From JAKASV01 sp963754845 (GTDB taxonomy: Bacteria; Babelota; Babeliae; Babelales; Vermiphilaceae): a stretch of 64,000 bases of DNA. Below are positions 1 through 11,000 of this stretch, in pieces. The notes below the pieces were generated by a model. That model saw only the letters and a program-made list of their open reading frames with translations, did not search any database and was not told where the DNA came from. The position numbers were made by a program, and so were the translations under genes. How positions within the stretch are numbered: the stretch's first letter is position 1; each line of letters opens with the position of its first letter. The stretch lies in the NCBI GenBank assembly GCA_963754845.1, contig CAVWHE010000001.1, forward strand, positions 186,001 through 250,000, in the 5' to 3' direction.

Positions 1-754
1 GTTCGATGATGATGGGCACGTTCTGAAGGCGGACGTCCATAACAAAGTCTTTGAGCTCGTGTGCTCCGAGGACTCCGTGGCCGATGCGGCAATGCTGATC
101 GTGGCGTGCCCCGCGCAGTACCGTTGTGTCGTTGCAGTGAATAAGAGCGATGCGGTCTGCGCCGAGTGTCGCATCAAGTTCGCTCATCGTTTCTTGTCGT
201 CCTTCATAACTCGTAAGATCGTAGCCAAGGGCGTGAGCGTGCGCTGTGTCGATGCAAAAACCCACTGCCTCCGGCCGATCGATCTTTTCAAGGATGAGTT
301 TAAGATCGACTAATGCTCCGCCCCACGAAGGGCGCCCAAAGGCGACATTTTCAAGGACAAAAGTTAGTTCCGGGTATACACGAATGGCCCAATTGATGGT
401 GCGTGCGATGGAATCAATACCTCGCGTAGGATCGTCTGAGGAACCGGGGTGGAGAACCACGTGCGTGAAACCAAGCTCGCGCGCAGCGGCAAGTTCTTGT
501 CTGAGGGCCGGGTGCCTCGCCATCGTTGTACTTGCGATGTTGATGCGGTAGGACGTGTGGACAAAAAGGGGGGCGTGCCTAGACTCCTTGAAATGCGTGA
601 GGGCCTCGGTGTCACGCGCGTCGAAGGACTGCATCCCTGCTGGGGCCGTGTATAAAAAGCACTGAAAGAAAGGGATGTCGAAACGCACGGCCTTTTCGAT
701 GAGTTCTCCGATGCTTCTTTGGTAGCGCAGGTGCAACCCGATGAGGCGCTTCAT
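1..754 (-). CDS. nfo: Endonuclease IV (AP endonuclease), 3' end beyond the left edge
   Basis: Class II AP endonuclease of the TIM-barrel Nfo family, which cuts DNA 5' to abasic sites in base excision repair. Reading leftward from the ATG at 754, 251 codons are in the window. The zinc and catalytic ligands of the family appear in order and at the expected spacing: H66 (FVHTSY), H102 (VVLHPG), E135 (LENVAFG), D169 and H172 (CIDTAHAHALG), H206 (LIHCNDT), D219 and H221 (DQHCRIGHG), and E251 (PIIIE), which is the last residue visible. Only the final ~30-40 residues should lie outside the window. It starts 12 bp after the phosphohexomutase stop, so the two are probably co-transcribed. No clear Shine-Dalgarno is seen. 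The family call is secure; the exact start is slightly less so. Confidence 0.93.
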   Translation of the reverse strand, partial: MKRLIGLHLRYQRSIGELIEKAVRFDIPFFQCFLYTAPAGMQSFDARDTEALTHFKESRHAPLFVHTSYRINIASTTMARHPALRQELAAARELGFTHVVLHPGSSDDPTRGIDSIARTINWAIRVYPELTFVLENVAFGRPSWGGALVDLKLILEKIDRPEAVGFCIDTAHAHALGYDLTSYEGRQETMSELDATLGADRIALIHCNDTTVLRGARHDQHCRIGHGVLGAHELKDFVMDVRLQNVPIIIE

Positions 755-766
755 GCTAGCCGATGT

Positions 767-2176
767 TTATGGCAGGTATGTGTCGATAACTTCGCGGCTC
801 ATATGGCGTTCAAGGAGGACGGCAAAATCTCTTTTTATGCGCTCGAAGCCCTCGGGGGTGTCAGATTCAAATCTGAGGCATATGACGGGTTGCGTGTTGG
901 AAGCGCGTGCCAGCCCCCATCCGTAGGGCATTGTCACGCGTACACCATCGACGGACACAAGGTGCGCACCCGGTACGGTGGCAAAGTGCTGTTGAATAGT
1001 ATCAACGACGGCTGGAACTTTGGCTGGGTCGCACGGTACACGCAGTGCCGGACAGTTGTAAACAGTCGGAAAAACGTGTAAAAGTTCGCTCAGTGATTCG
1101 TGTGTCTCTTGAAGAAGTTCTATGAGGCGCATCATCGCATAAATACCGTCATCAAAACCAAAGTAACGATCGGCGAAAGTAAAATGACAACTCAGTTCGC
1201 CGCCCATGAGGGCATGCTCGCGTTTTAGCGCGGCCTTAATATTTGCATGGCCCGTTGGAACCATGAGCACCCTCGCGCCCCACGATTCGAGGGTTCGCAC
1301 GAGGGCTAACGAACTTGTGATGTCGCACACAATGGTTGCACCAGGGTTTTTGGCGAGGACCGGTTGTGCTAAAAGTGCCAAGAGTTTGTCGCCCGGCACA
1401 AGGTATCCGCTGCGTGTCATAGGTGCCATGCGGTCGGCATCGCCATCAAGACCAATGCCGTACATGAGGCTGTCGTCGCCGGCAAGAGCATATCTGACGT
1501 CGGCCATGTTTTCTTCAATGATGGGATCGGCGGTATGGTGAGGGTACGTTCCATCGACATCGGCGTATAAAAGCCTTACGCCACGAAGCCCGAGCATATC
1601 AACAAGGGTGGGCATGACGGTGCCGGCGACACCATTGCCGCAATCGACGACGATGGGAAGTTCTCGACCGGCAAGGTGCCAAAAATGGCTCGCCAGCCAC
1701 CCGCAGTATGCATCGTTGATGGGGTGCTCACGTATGTGCCCACGCTGCGGTGACGAAAGATGAGCTCCTTTGAAGTACCACGCGCGGAGTTCCTCGATAT
1801 CGCGGCCCCAGAGACTTTCGCGCCCCAGGCACAGCTTGAAACCGTTGTACTCCCGAGTGTTATGCGAAGCCGTGATCATTATGCCAGCGTCGTAAGGCAT
1901 TGTGTGGAGGCTAAAATAGAGTGTCGGTGATGGACACATGCCAAGGTCAACGACATCCAAGCCACTAGCAACGATGGCCGCGCACACGTTTTCGTGAATA
2001 GCTGGCGAATGAGTGCGACCATCCCTGGCGACGGCAATGGTCCTCATAGCGGGTTTCTTGAAAGCCAGGTAAGCGACGATGGCACGCGCCAGATCGTACG
2101 TGCCTTCGATAGAAATTTCTTCGCCAATCTTTCCGCGGATATCATACTGACGGAATGCACTCGCCTCTATCATCAT
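767..2176 (-). CDS. manB: Phosphomannomutase/phosphoglucomutase
   Basis: Alpha-D-phosphohexomutase of 469 aa that interconverts hexose 1- and 6-phosphates through a phosphoserine. It supplies sugar phosphates for nucleotide sugars and envelope polysaccharide. The family motifs are visible: N-terminal YDIRG (11-15), the phosphoserine loop TASHN with Ser104, the metal-binding loop DGDADR (244-249), and the sugar-binding GGELSCHF stretch near residue 330 (family consensus GGExSGH). The C-terminal phosphate-binding domain is present. The start is the first of two ATG codons, with GAGGTGAAGG just upstream. Sequence alone cannot say whether mannose or glucose phosphate is preferred. endonuclease IV follows at 12 bp. 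Confidence 0.93.
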   Translation of the reverse strand: MMIEASAFRQYDIRGKIGEEISIEGTYDLARAIVAYLAFKKPAMRTIAVARDGRTHSPAIHENVCAAIVASGLDVVDLGMCPSPTLYFSLHTMPYDAGIMITASHNTREYNGFKLCLGRESLWGRDIEELRAWYFKGAHLSSPQRGHIREHPINDAYCGWLASHFWHLAGRELPIVVDCGNGVAGTVMPTLVDMLGLRGVRLLYADVDGTYPHHTADPIIEENMADVRYALAGDDSLMYGIGLDGDADRMAPMTRSGYLVPGDKLLALLAQPVLAKNPGATIVCDITSSLALVRTLESWGARVLMVPTGHANIKAALKREHALMGGELSCHFTFADRYFGFDDGIYAMMRLIELLQETHESLSELLHVFPTVYNCPALRVPCDPAKVPAVVDTIQQHFATVPGAHLVSVDGVRVTMPYGWGLARASNTQPVICLRFESDTPEGFERIKRDFAVLLERHMSREVIDTYLP

Positions 2177-2223
2177 CCTTCACCTCGCGTAAAACCAATC
2201 ACGACGTGACAACAGCAACGCAA

Positions 2224-2264
2224 CCCTGGAAGCTGGTGTCGCGAAAAAGCGACAGCTTCCAGGG
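2224..2264 (-). terminator. Strong hairpin, probable terminator
   Basis: A near-perfect inverted repeat: CCCTGGAAGCTG, then TCGC, a six-base loop, GCGA and CAGCTTCCAGGG, with a three-base bulge (gtg). It lies between the end of the peptidase-like gene and the phosphohexomutase start, both on the minus strand. There is no U-tract, so classical intrinsic termination is not assured. It could also be an RNA-stability or processing element. Confidence 0.5.
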
Positions 2265-2343
2265 GAAATCACCCAGTAGTCTACGTCTTTGGCGGGCTTA
2301 TGCAATGACAGAGTGTAGATGTGTAGATGTGCGCACATCGCAC

Positions 2344-3940
2344 CTATGCTTTCCATTCCTCAAAACTCAGACCCAAAGATTGAACCGTTTCATTGCCACC
2401 GCTTGCCTGTTCAAGAACTTCGGGTAATGGTTGTGTTTGTATGAAGATATCGTGTTCTTTCGACCAAAATTCTTCCCTGCTCATCGTCTCCCGTACAATA
2501 TCGCTCGCATCCTCCTGGAAGGGCCACTGAGACTGGATCCTGACGTATTCACCCTTTGCTGGGTCATGGTACATAAGAATGAGCCTCTGGAGCCTGGCCC
2601 CATCTTTGGGCATCTCCTTATATTTGAAGACGACGACATGTTCAAGGGCACCGTCGCTGCCAATCAGACGCCTTATGAACCATGCCCTATTGTGGATCTT
2701 TCCGCTCTCTTTAAAGAAACAACGCGTCATGATATCAAGGACCTTCGCATTCCCGCTCTCTATGGTACCCATCATATGCACGCCATTACCGGGGTTTTTG
2801 CTTATAAATTGTGGCAAGACATTAAGATCGGAGACAGAAATTTTAATGGCAAGGTCCATGACGTTGGCAGGATATACCTGAATAAACCTGACGAAGGCCG
2901 GAACAACAAGACGATTTGGAAGCTTTTGAAACATATTTTTAAGGGCTGTTTTACGCATTTTTGCGAATGTTAGGGCAATAGTGTCACCCATATCAACGGC
3001 CCTAAAAAACGATATTTTGCCTGGCAGACGAACCGAGGGCAACTCATCGATACGTGTACCGTTGGGATACAAGCTCCGAAGAGCAATTTCAAGCCCTGCT
3101 GGCTTGTTTGGTTTGGCAAGCCATGCTTCAAGAGCTCTGAAAAACTCGCTCAGGTGCTCAACGAGGGGACTTGCCGTTGGGGTGTCCGAGGTTGCCTGGA
3201 TTATTATGGGATAATAAACAAAAGCAGCATCTTTGTTGGCAAGCTTTGCGAGCATATTTTGAATTCCGACTATATTTGCAGCACCGCACGTGCATGAATT
3301 GAGGTAGAGACACGTGACGCCGCCGATCTCGTGCAAAGTGATAAAAAATTTCTCCCAGAAGCTTTTGTGTATGCTGACAATAAAGGGCTGTGTGCCACCA
3401 CCACCATGACCAATCATAAAAAAGGCCTTGCGTGCATCGCTTTTTCCGAAAATTTGTCGAAATTTCTCCAAGAAGGAATCATCAACGACCGGCCCTGTCC
3501 CAGCGGTTGCCACCTCTCCACTTTTGAGGGTCCTGCGAGGTGGTTTGCCGCCATTCCAGCGCACGAGTTCTTCCGATAGGGCGTGGTCTGCCAAAATGTT
3601 CTTGCGGTAAGCCTCGGGTATAAGCACGACAATGTCACGCGCGTTATTATGAAAAATCGACCATCGATTGCCATCAATGAGATCTCCGTTTTTGAGCTCG
3701 GGTGAAATTTTGTTGAAAAGGTGGGCGCTTATAATACAAACGGCAGCCCTGCTAAAAACTGCACTGTTAATGTCACCGGCGAGCGGCGAGCCCCCCGGAT
3801 CATCGAGTTCAAGCGAGACAAAATATTTGTGCAGTTGCTGCGTCGTGGTCACTGCTGATGCTTCAAGATGGGTCCGTAAGAAGGAAAGCCGCCGCGCATT
3901 GCAAAATGAGAGCGACTGTCCATAATTTGGCAACTTTCAC
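2344..3940 (-). CDS. Exported protein with clan CD-like His/Cys dyad; frameshift at signal peptide
   Basis: Unknown family. The main frame (2344-3933, 529 codons) contains FFMIGHGGGG (His176) and, 38 residues on, CLYLNSCTCG (Cys214 or Cys216). Each follows a hydrophobic strand, as in clan CD cysteine peptidases such as gingipain or caspase folds. The C-terminal 240 residues match the ankyrin protein at 8018-11266, for example SVRLPGKISFFRA against SVRFPGTRTFFRA and VRFIQVYP against VKYVQVYP. The main frame has no sensible start. In another frame, GTG at 3940 follows a good GGAGG and encodes a typical signal peptide (MKVAKLWTVALILQCAAAF) that hits a stop at 3863. Deleting one base between 3866 and 3925, for instance in a CCC run, joins the two. 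So the gene is either frameshifted or contains a sequence error. Peptidase activity is inference. Confidence 0.7.
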
Positions 3941-4276
3941 GATAACCTCCATTCCATAAAACAAGTAAATGACTCCCGTACTGCAGAGTTCCTACCTTGC
4001 TAAAAAGATTATAATTATTTTTTTGTATTAAAAACAAGAGTTTCTTATTTATTGGATTTCTATGAGCGTTACATTGACACAATCGCTGCACCTCTGCAAG
4101 GTCGCCACAAACACGCTCATCTACCAAGGTGATCATCGAGGCTCGCCGCCCAAACCTTTACAAGGCCGGTGTCTCTTGGATACACTTTGATGTGGTTTTC
4201 GTGCAGCTTTTTTTACAAGCGCATCTTACTGTCTTATGATACTGGGCGTCGCTGAACCCTGCGCCGGGGGTGGCTC
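3941..4276. other. Divergent intergenic region, no gene seen
   Basis: This AT-rich stretch separates the minus-strand peptidase-like gene from the plus-strand transporter. It holds the minus-strand promoter candidate listed separately. The reading frames inside it show no signal peptide, ribosome site or family resemblance. Confidence 0.5.
4008..4037 (-). promoter_or_regulatory. Sigma-70-type promoter for the 2344-3940 gene
   Basis: On the minus strand TTGTTT (4037-4032) is followed after 18 bases by a perfect TATAAT (4013-4008). Transcription would begin near 4001 and give a leader of about 60 nt before the GTG at 3940. This supports 3940 as the true start. Confidence 0.5.
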
Positions 4277-5230
4277 GTGTGGCTCGTCTTTGCCATGTAC
4301 ATGGTTTTTGCAAGTTCATTTCCCTTAACCAAAGTGCTTCTGGCCTATGCCGGACCCCTTTTTTTGACCGGCACACGCATGATTGCCGGTGGCGGTCTTC
4401 TTCTTGGTTACCACATCGGATACAAAAGGCGATCGTGCGCAATTGCTCCACACCATTACGGAATCTACGTGCACATCACCGTTGTGGGAATTTATCTCAA
4501 CTACGTTGCACGATTTTGGGCTCTCACGCACCTGACATCGATAAAAACAAGTTATCTTTTTAACGCAGCACCTCTCGTTGCCTCATTTTTATCGTATCGC
4601 ATTCTGGGAGAAACTTTGAGCAAGTTTCAATGGCTCGGTCTTGTATGTGCTTTTTCATCGCTCGTGCCGACAGTTCTTGTCAATAACACTGGCGCGATGA
4701 CTACGCAAGCACTGTGGTCTCCTTCATTGCCGGAGTTGGCAATGTTATTTTCGATTGTCGCCGATTGTTACAAGTGGGTTCTTCTGCGCAAACTTGTTCT
4801 AGATCGAAGCTGTTCGCCCATCATGGCCAACGGGCTTTGTATGTTTTTCGGAGGACTCCTTGCTCTTGCAACTTCGATGTTCGTCGAAGGGTCTTGGCCG
4901 GTTTCGTCGTCTGGCCCCTTTGTCAGTTATCTGGCAATGTATGTCATCATCAGCAACGTTATCCTCTACAACTTTTACAGCTATCTCTTACGTCACTACA
5001 CGGCGACATTTTTGGCACTCGCAGGTTTCATAACACCAGTTTTTGCAACATTGTATGGAAGAGTTTTTCTCAACGAAAAAAGCCACTGGCTCTTTTATAT
5101 TTCGATGGTCATCCTCGCCGTCGGACTTTATCTTTTTTACCACGATGAGGTTGGCGCGAGACTTGAGAATCGACTTAGCCCTGTTCAACAATGGTTACGA
5201 CGCTTCCGGTCGGCCTTCTTTCGATGCTGA
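4277..5230 (+). CDS. EamA/DMT-superfamily transporter
   Basis: Polytopic inner-membrane protein of 317 aa with about ten hydrophobic helices in two halves. This is the drug/metabolite transporter (EamA) layout. The first helix carries the FASSFPLTKVLL motif (compare WGSNFVLTK in the family), and the mid-protein segment LTSIKTSYLFNAAPLVASFLS is typical of helices 3-4. The second half ends with FATLYGRVFLNEKSHWLFY, resembling the conserved 'GEP.....G..LI' repeat end. The substrate cannot be predicted. In a reduced symbiont such carriers often import host metabolites, but that is inference. The start is GTG, because an in-frame TGA sits at 4253; ATG at 4295 is the alternative. The last 56 bp overlap the convergent sbcC. 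Confidence 0.85.
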   Translation: MWLVFAMYMVFASSFPLTKVLLAYAGPLFLTGTRMIAGGGLLLGYHIGYKRRSCAIAPHHYGIYVHITVVGIYLNYVARFWALTHLTSIKTSYLFNAAPLVASFLSYRILGETLSKFQWLGLVCAFSSLVPTVLVNNTGAMTTQALWSPSLPELAMLFSIVADCYKWVLLRKLVLDRSCSPIMANGLCMFFGGLLALATSMFVEGSWPVSSSGPFVSYLAMYVIISNVILYNFYSYLLRHYTATFLALAGFITPVFATLYGRVFLNEKSHWLFYISMVILAVGLYLFYHDEVGARLENRLSPVQQWLRRFRSAFFRC

Positions 5231-7889
5231 AGTGCGCTGGAAATTGGTCTTTGATGATCGGCAGGTGGGAAACAATAATGATTTTGGCAAAGTCATCTTG
5301 GATTTTGTAAAGTACGTCGGTGATGTGGGCAAGCCCCTCTTCGTCTTGCGATCCGAAGCCTTCGTCGATGATGAGAGTTTGAATGGATGTCCCGGCGCGG
5401 CGTGCCAACATCTTTGAAAGGGCCACGCGGAGGGCGAAATCGATGCGAAAGGCCTCGCCACCGGAGAACATTTCGTAGGGCCTTAGCCCTCTGGCATCAG
5501 AGATATTGATATCGAGCGTCTCCTTGACACCTCCCTTCTTGAGGTCCCTCAGAGATTCGATAAAAATGTGCGCCTGATTGTCGGTGAGTTTGGCAAGAAG
5601 GACGTTGGCCTCATGTTCGATTTCTGGCAACACCTCCTGAATGAGAAGAGCCTGTATGCCGTCCCTGCCAACCGCGGCGGCAATGGCCTGAAGATCGTTA
5701 ACGCGTTCGTCGGTAGCACAAATTTTTGCGCCATATTCGCGATGCTCACGCTCAAGCACTCCACGTTTTGTACGATGACTCTCGAGTGCGCCACGCCGTT
5801 CGAGAAGTTCCTGTCTGCGGCGTGTAAGCGCCTCCTTTTTTTGCGCAACGCTAGCGTGTGAACGTTCTAGATCCTGCAACGCAGATTCTTTGAGTGCGTG
5901 GTCCTTAAGGCGTAAGCGGACGTGGGCGATGGTATTTTTAACGGCCCTGAGATTTCGAAAAAGCTCGTGAATGCGTGACATTTGTTCGTTTTGCGCAGCT
6001 TCGCCGGCGGCAAGATTTTCCAGAGCGCTGGTTGTTTTTTCGAGTTCCTGAAGCCGCTTACGAACCTGTTCTTGTCGCGCCGTATCATGATTCTCAAGAG
6101 ACGGTTCAAGACGTTTGAGCCCAGCAACAATCTCGGCATACGCCGGATCACGTTCAAGGTCAGTGCGCGACGCCTCGTGCTCCTGTGCCAAACATACCTC
6201 TTGAAAATTTATGCGTGCCCGTGCCTGAACCTGTCGATCGCGGCATGAGGCCGTAGTTTCCATTGTCTTGGCAAGGTCAACCTCGAGGGTAGTGCACCGC
6301 GTATCGGCAGCACGTGCGTGGAGCTGCAGCGCTTCATGCTCCCGACGGAGCCCAGCGAGTTCGCCAAGACGCGCATGTTCACGGACCATAACATCTTTTA
6401 GTTTGCGAAGAGCACCTTTGATGCGCGTACTGCGGTGGCTCACAAAGGCCTGTTCGCGCGCGAGCTTGTCTCTCAAAAACCTGCGTCGCGCTACTGAAAG
6501 ATTTTGCTGACACAGAGGGCAGCACGGGTTGTCGACATCTTGTGAGAGTTTTTTTCGGTGCTCGAGGTCTTCAAGTTCTCGCTCCATAAGTCCATCGAGA
6601 GCCGTCCAATTTTGAAAAAAGGCTTTCCGTCGCTCAAAAAGACGTTCGCGTGCGTTGTAATCGGCATCGTCGACAGCGGTTTCCTTGAGGCGTGCGTGCA
6701 GGACAGCGCGTGTTTTTTCGAGGGCTTCATGTTCAGCGCGCGCAGCAGCGTGCTCACGCTCAAGCTTGGACAGTACGGTCATATCATGTGCATACGCAGC
6801 TTTCATGCGCTCAAGTGCGACGAAGCGCTCGTTGATGGAGACGTGCCATTTTTCTCCATGGGCACGCTCAAGCTCGTGCAAGCGTTCTTTATGCCGCAAA
6901 TAATCCTGCCTTTTCATGAGATTTTCATGCACCCGTTCTTGCAAAACGTGGAGCTCTTTCATGAGCTCATCCCTTTCACGCTGAACCGGGCCACACGAAT
7001 AAAGACGTACTTTCTGCGCATGAACCGAGCGCCACACTTTAACAGCGTCACGTAATTTCTCCGTGAGGCAGGTTTCTTGAGCACAAAGCTCGCCGATGGC
7101 AGATCGGGCTTCTTCGGCAAGTCTGCGCTCATGCGTATGTATGGCTATGAGTTTTTCAAGTTCGGCAGCCCGCTCATCGGCCTCTTTCTCTTCGCACGCA
7201 AGTTCCTCAAAATCGGTGGCGAGAGCACGTGCGATATCTTGAAGATTTCCAAGGCTCTTAAGATCTTGGCAAATGCGTTCTGAAACGGCTTCAAGGGCAA
7301 CCTTTTGTGCGACTGCGCTGCGTGCTCTTTCGGAGGCTCGCACACGAACTTCCTCGTATTCATCGAGTCTCAAAATGGCAGCGATGATTTCCTTTCTCTC
7401 TTTGGGAGACTTACGGGAGAACTCGTTCGACTGGCCCTGGCGGAGAAAGGCAGAGTTACAAAACGAGTCAAAATCGAGTCGTAGTACCGACGCCAATACA
7501 GCTTGATTTGATTTGACGGACGTGCCACCGATAGCAACAAAGGCATTTTTCGTTTCATCAAAAATACCCACGTCGATGGACATGGTTGACCGCGCTCCGA
7601 CCTTGGTGTATTCGCGTCTGACGCGATAATGCTGTCCGTTGCACACGAAATCCATGACCACCATCATATTCGTCTGGCCGGTGTGGAGGAGACTGTCGTC
7701 GGAGCGACAACTTCCGGGCGCTCGGCGTGCCTGGCCCCACAGTGCCCACGTCATAGCATCAAGGAGCGCCGATTTGCCATGACCGTTCTTGCCGGAGAGA
7801 CAAATGAGTGAATACGGCGTAAAATCGACCGTCTGGACATCTGGCCCATAACTGAGAAAATTTTTGATACACAACGCGAGGGGTATCAT
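5175..7889 (-). CDS. sbcC: SbcC/Rad50-type SMC-like ATPase
   Basis: Large ABC-type ATPase of 904 aa, the SbcC subunit of the SbcCD nuclease that trims DNA ends and hairpins. Walker A GKNGHGKS lies at 33-40. Two long charged coiled-coil arms follow, joined by a zinc-hook CPLC near residue 455. The ABC signature MFSGGEAFRIDFAL is near 808 and Walker B LIIDEGFG near 840. The length is within the range of bacterial SbcC (about 850-1050). Its nuclease partner sbcD normally sits directly upstream, but no SbcD-like gene is found here or elsewhere in the window. The upstream neighbour is a secreted ankyrin protein on the same strand. No obvious Shine-Dalgarno precedes the ATG. Confidence 0.93.
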   Translation of the reverse strand: MIPLALCIKNFLSYGPDVQTVDFTPYSLICLSGKNGHGKSALLDAMTWALWGQARRAPGSCRSDDSLLHTGQTNMMVVMDFVCNGQHYRVRREYTKVGARSTMSIDVGIFDETKNAFVAIGGTSVKSNQAVLASVLRLDFDSFCNSAFLRQGQSNEFSRKSPKERKEIIAAILRLDEYEEVRVRASERARSAVAQKVALEAVSERICQDLKSLGNLQDIARALATDFEELACEEKEADERAAELEKLIAIHTHERRLAEEARSAIGELCAQETCLTEKLRDAVKVWRSVHAQKVRLYSCGPVQRERDELMKELHVLQERVHENLMKRQDYLRHKERLHELERAHGEKWHVSINERFVALERMKAAYAHDMTVLSKLEREHAAARAEHEALEKTRAVLHARLKETAVDDADYNARERLFERRKAFFQNWTALDGLMERELEDLEHRKKLSQDVDNPCCPLCQQNLSVARRRFLRDKLAREQAFVSHRSTRIKGALRKLKDVMVREHARLGELAGLRREHEALQLHARAADTRCTTLEVDLAKTMETTASCRDRQVQARARINFQEVCLAQEHEASRTDLERDPAYAEIVAGLKRLEPSLENHDTARQEQVRKRLQELEKTTSALENLAAGEAAQNEQMSRIHELFRNLRAVKNTIAHVRLRLKDHALKESALQDLERSHASVAQKKEALTRRRQELLERRGALESHRTKRGVLEREHREYGAKICATDERVNDLQAIAAAVGRDGIQALLIQEVLPEIEHEANVLLAKLTDNQAHIFIESLRDLKKGGVKETLDINISDARGLRPYEMFSGGEAFRIDFALRVALSKMLARRAGTSIQTLIIDEGFGSQDEEGLAHITDVLYKIQDDFAKIIIVSHLPIIKDQFPAHFSIERRPTGSVVTIVEQG

Positions 7890-8017
7890 GAGAAACGAAG
7901 GTAATTCATGTATTGCACCTTGGCCACTCTGAACTCATCAAAACTGGCAATGATGCTACCACAAGCGCCGCAGGAAACAAAATTTTACTACAAAAGTTTC
8001 TCAAACAGGGTGCGCTA

Positions 8018-11000
8018 CTACGACGTCACGTTTCTCACGGACGGGAGGGAAGCACACGTGTGTCTGATCCCCGTTTGGCGCGGACATGCACGTGGGTGCG
8101 CACATGAAAACCTCGTTGTCGTAGGACAGCCTAACTCGGTTGATGTTTCCCAGAAAAAACCCTCGAAGGCTTCCTTTTGTTCCTCGGGTCCCTCCATGTA
8201 CGCCGATGCCTCGCCAAGCGCTGCCCCACCTGCACGTGTCTCGCCAAAGACTTTAAGGGCGTTGACGCAATAATCATCGATGGTCCACCGCCCCGGGAAA
8301 CCGAGGTTGCAACGCCATTGCGTGTCGCTGCGATCGTGCACATCGCCAACCGGCAAGCACAAAAACATGTGGTGTTCGCAGCGCCCGCGGATGTCGACGT
8401 AACTGAGCGAAGCCTGAGGAGGGACTTTGCCGCGGTTGAGGCCCCATGATGATTGTTCTGAAGATGATGTATCAGGCTTATGAATGACCACATGTCGGTA
8501 GGCAACCGCCCCCTCGTCGGTGACAATGATTATCTTGCCTATGAACCACGCCTTTGCCCGTGGCCCGGAGAGTTTCCACAAAGGACGTATGAATGCCTCA
8601 AGAACAAACTTTTTGAGTTCGTCGTCAGAACAAAGGCCGCCGGGGGCTTGCCATGTCACCGATTTTATAAAGTGGCTTGCCGGGCCAGACGGCATTCTTG
8701 AAATAAAGATTGGATACAAAGGTGCAGTTATTCCCGATCGCGTATTCGTGGTGTCCATGCGTCTGTCAAACATAAAATTTACGCGACTGAGATCACATGG
8801 ATAGACCTGAACGTACTTGACGTGCCTAGCAACGTTTATTGTCGCGTCGCAAACACGACCCTTTGCTCCCGGCTCCGTGCATGATTCAAGGAGGATTTTT
8901 TGAATACGAGGGTACGTAATAACTTCCATATCGTCGACACGTGCGGCCCTAAAAAACGTACGGGTGCCGGGAAATCGAACCGAAGCCAAATGACAAAGGT
9001 CGGGGCTACCATCGTAAAAGGCCTTGAGTGTATAGCCGAGACCTTGAGAAAGCTTGTCCCCCTCGTGCGCCTGTGCGCGCGCATGATGGTAAGTATCTAA
9101 AAATGCATCAAGACGCCTGAAAAATTTGTGCTGAAAAGGAATAAAGCTGCGAACTTCATTGTCGGCAGTCGCCACCACCGCAACAAAATAGTTAAGACCG
9201 GAGGGCTCTCGTGTCCACGTGAGGGCCTGTGCCATTTTCCATGCTGCAATAACAAGCCGAAGGGATTCACGGGCTCTTTTTGCACCACATTGTCTGGGAT
9301 GCGAAGAAGACGAATTTTTGAAAACTCCGCTACGACGAAGATTGCTCAAAGTACTTTGTACGACGGTGCTGTAGTACGCTCTGTTTTTTGGCATGCGCAC
9401 GCCGGTGTTCATCGATCGTCTCCGGCTGCCTATCATACCGTTAATTATTTTTTGGAGTGCCACGAGCTTGGCTGATCCACCAAAACACGTTACGAAGAGG
9501 ACAAATTGTGCCCGTATACCATTGAACAAGGCCATGAGCGCGCCAAGACTGCCAAGGTCCACGCCCGCAAAAGTTTCTCTTGTTCCATGACCTTGAACAA
9601 TGAACCTCGTAGGCCTCGTACTTTCGCGTGAAAAAATAGCGCACAAATGGTGTACGTCGAAGCTCGTACAACACGCGGGCAGCGTCCTAAAAAAGTCACG
9701 GAGTTTGCCGTTTTCGATGCGCCTGAGAACTTCATCGTGCAGGCCAAGGACCGAGAGAAGGCTCGAAGTTCCAAGTTCCTCCATAGCAACGTCAACAGGA
9801 GGTATAAGTACGACAAAATCACCGGGTCCCGAGGATTCGTCGGCGACAATCGTTGTAAACACCGACCAACCCTCCAATGCTTTTTCAACGTTCTTCTCGG
9901 CATAAAGCCGCATCCAGTTGTGGAGGAGTGATGAACTTGCTACGATCGGCGAAGGGTCAGCGTTGCACACGGCCACGATGAGGCTCTCGGTGAGTGCGCC
10001 AATCTCGTCTTCAGCCTTGTACCTGTATTCCTCGTAGTCAAGGAGCAGGAGTACATCAAGAGGTGTAATCCGTGTGACGCGATAGGGTCTTTGGTTTCTA
10101 ATTTTCAAAAGCTCGTCAAATGTTTCACGACTGGCTGCCATACGCGAAAGAGCCGCCTGATGAAGCACTGTTCTGCCAGCCGTGCTCTGTGCTTCCAAAA
10201 CTTCGTCATATACTCCTGAATGCCGAGCCCATGCTATGAGTGCGTCGAGCGCCGCTCTTTCGCCTTGCCAAGCCGCCATGTGGAGAGGAATTTGGTTGGC
10301 ACCGTCGCAGCTCAGGAGAGTTCGTCGACCGATGCCGCGATCGTAAGCGGCCCGCATGAGCATGTTTATAACGTCAACCTTTCCCGTAATCGCCGCCAAA
10401 TGAAGAGGTGTTTGTCTGGCGAAGTTAGTGCCATTGATGGCGGCACCGTTGCCGAGAATAACGCTCACTGCTGCAACGCGACCAAGCCATGCGGCGAGGT
10501 GGAGGGGGGAATCGCCATTTTCATCCCCTTCCGCTAGGACCCGGCCAACCAAACCCCGAACTCTTGCCCATGCAAGGATCGTACCAAGAACTCCTCCCTG
10601 GCCGGCACGTGCAGCTGCGTGGAGCGGTGTAGCACCCTGACGGTCTTTCATTGCAAGAAGCGTCCCGAGGACCCGTCGTTTGTCGGCATCGTTCACGATG
10701 TTCGCCACGACGTTATCGAAGCCGCTTCTTGCTGCTATATGGAGGGGCGTCTCGCAGGCCTTATTTCTGGCCAGACACGACGCATCGACATCCAGAAGGG
10801 CCTGCGCGGCATCGGCACAACCATGCTTGGCAGCACTATGAAGTGGCGTATCGCCGCAACAATTCCGCGAATCAACGTGTGCACAACCAGCCACAAGTGG
10901 ACCAATCACATCTGCACGATTACGTTCAGCGGCATCATGGAGCGGTGTGGCCCCCCGAGTGTCTCGTGCATTTACCGCTGCCCCTGATTCTATGAGCTCA

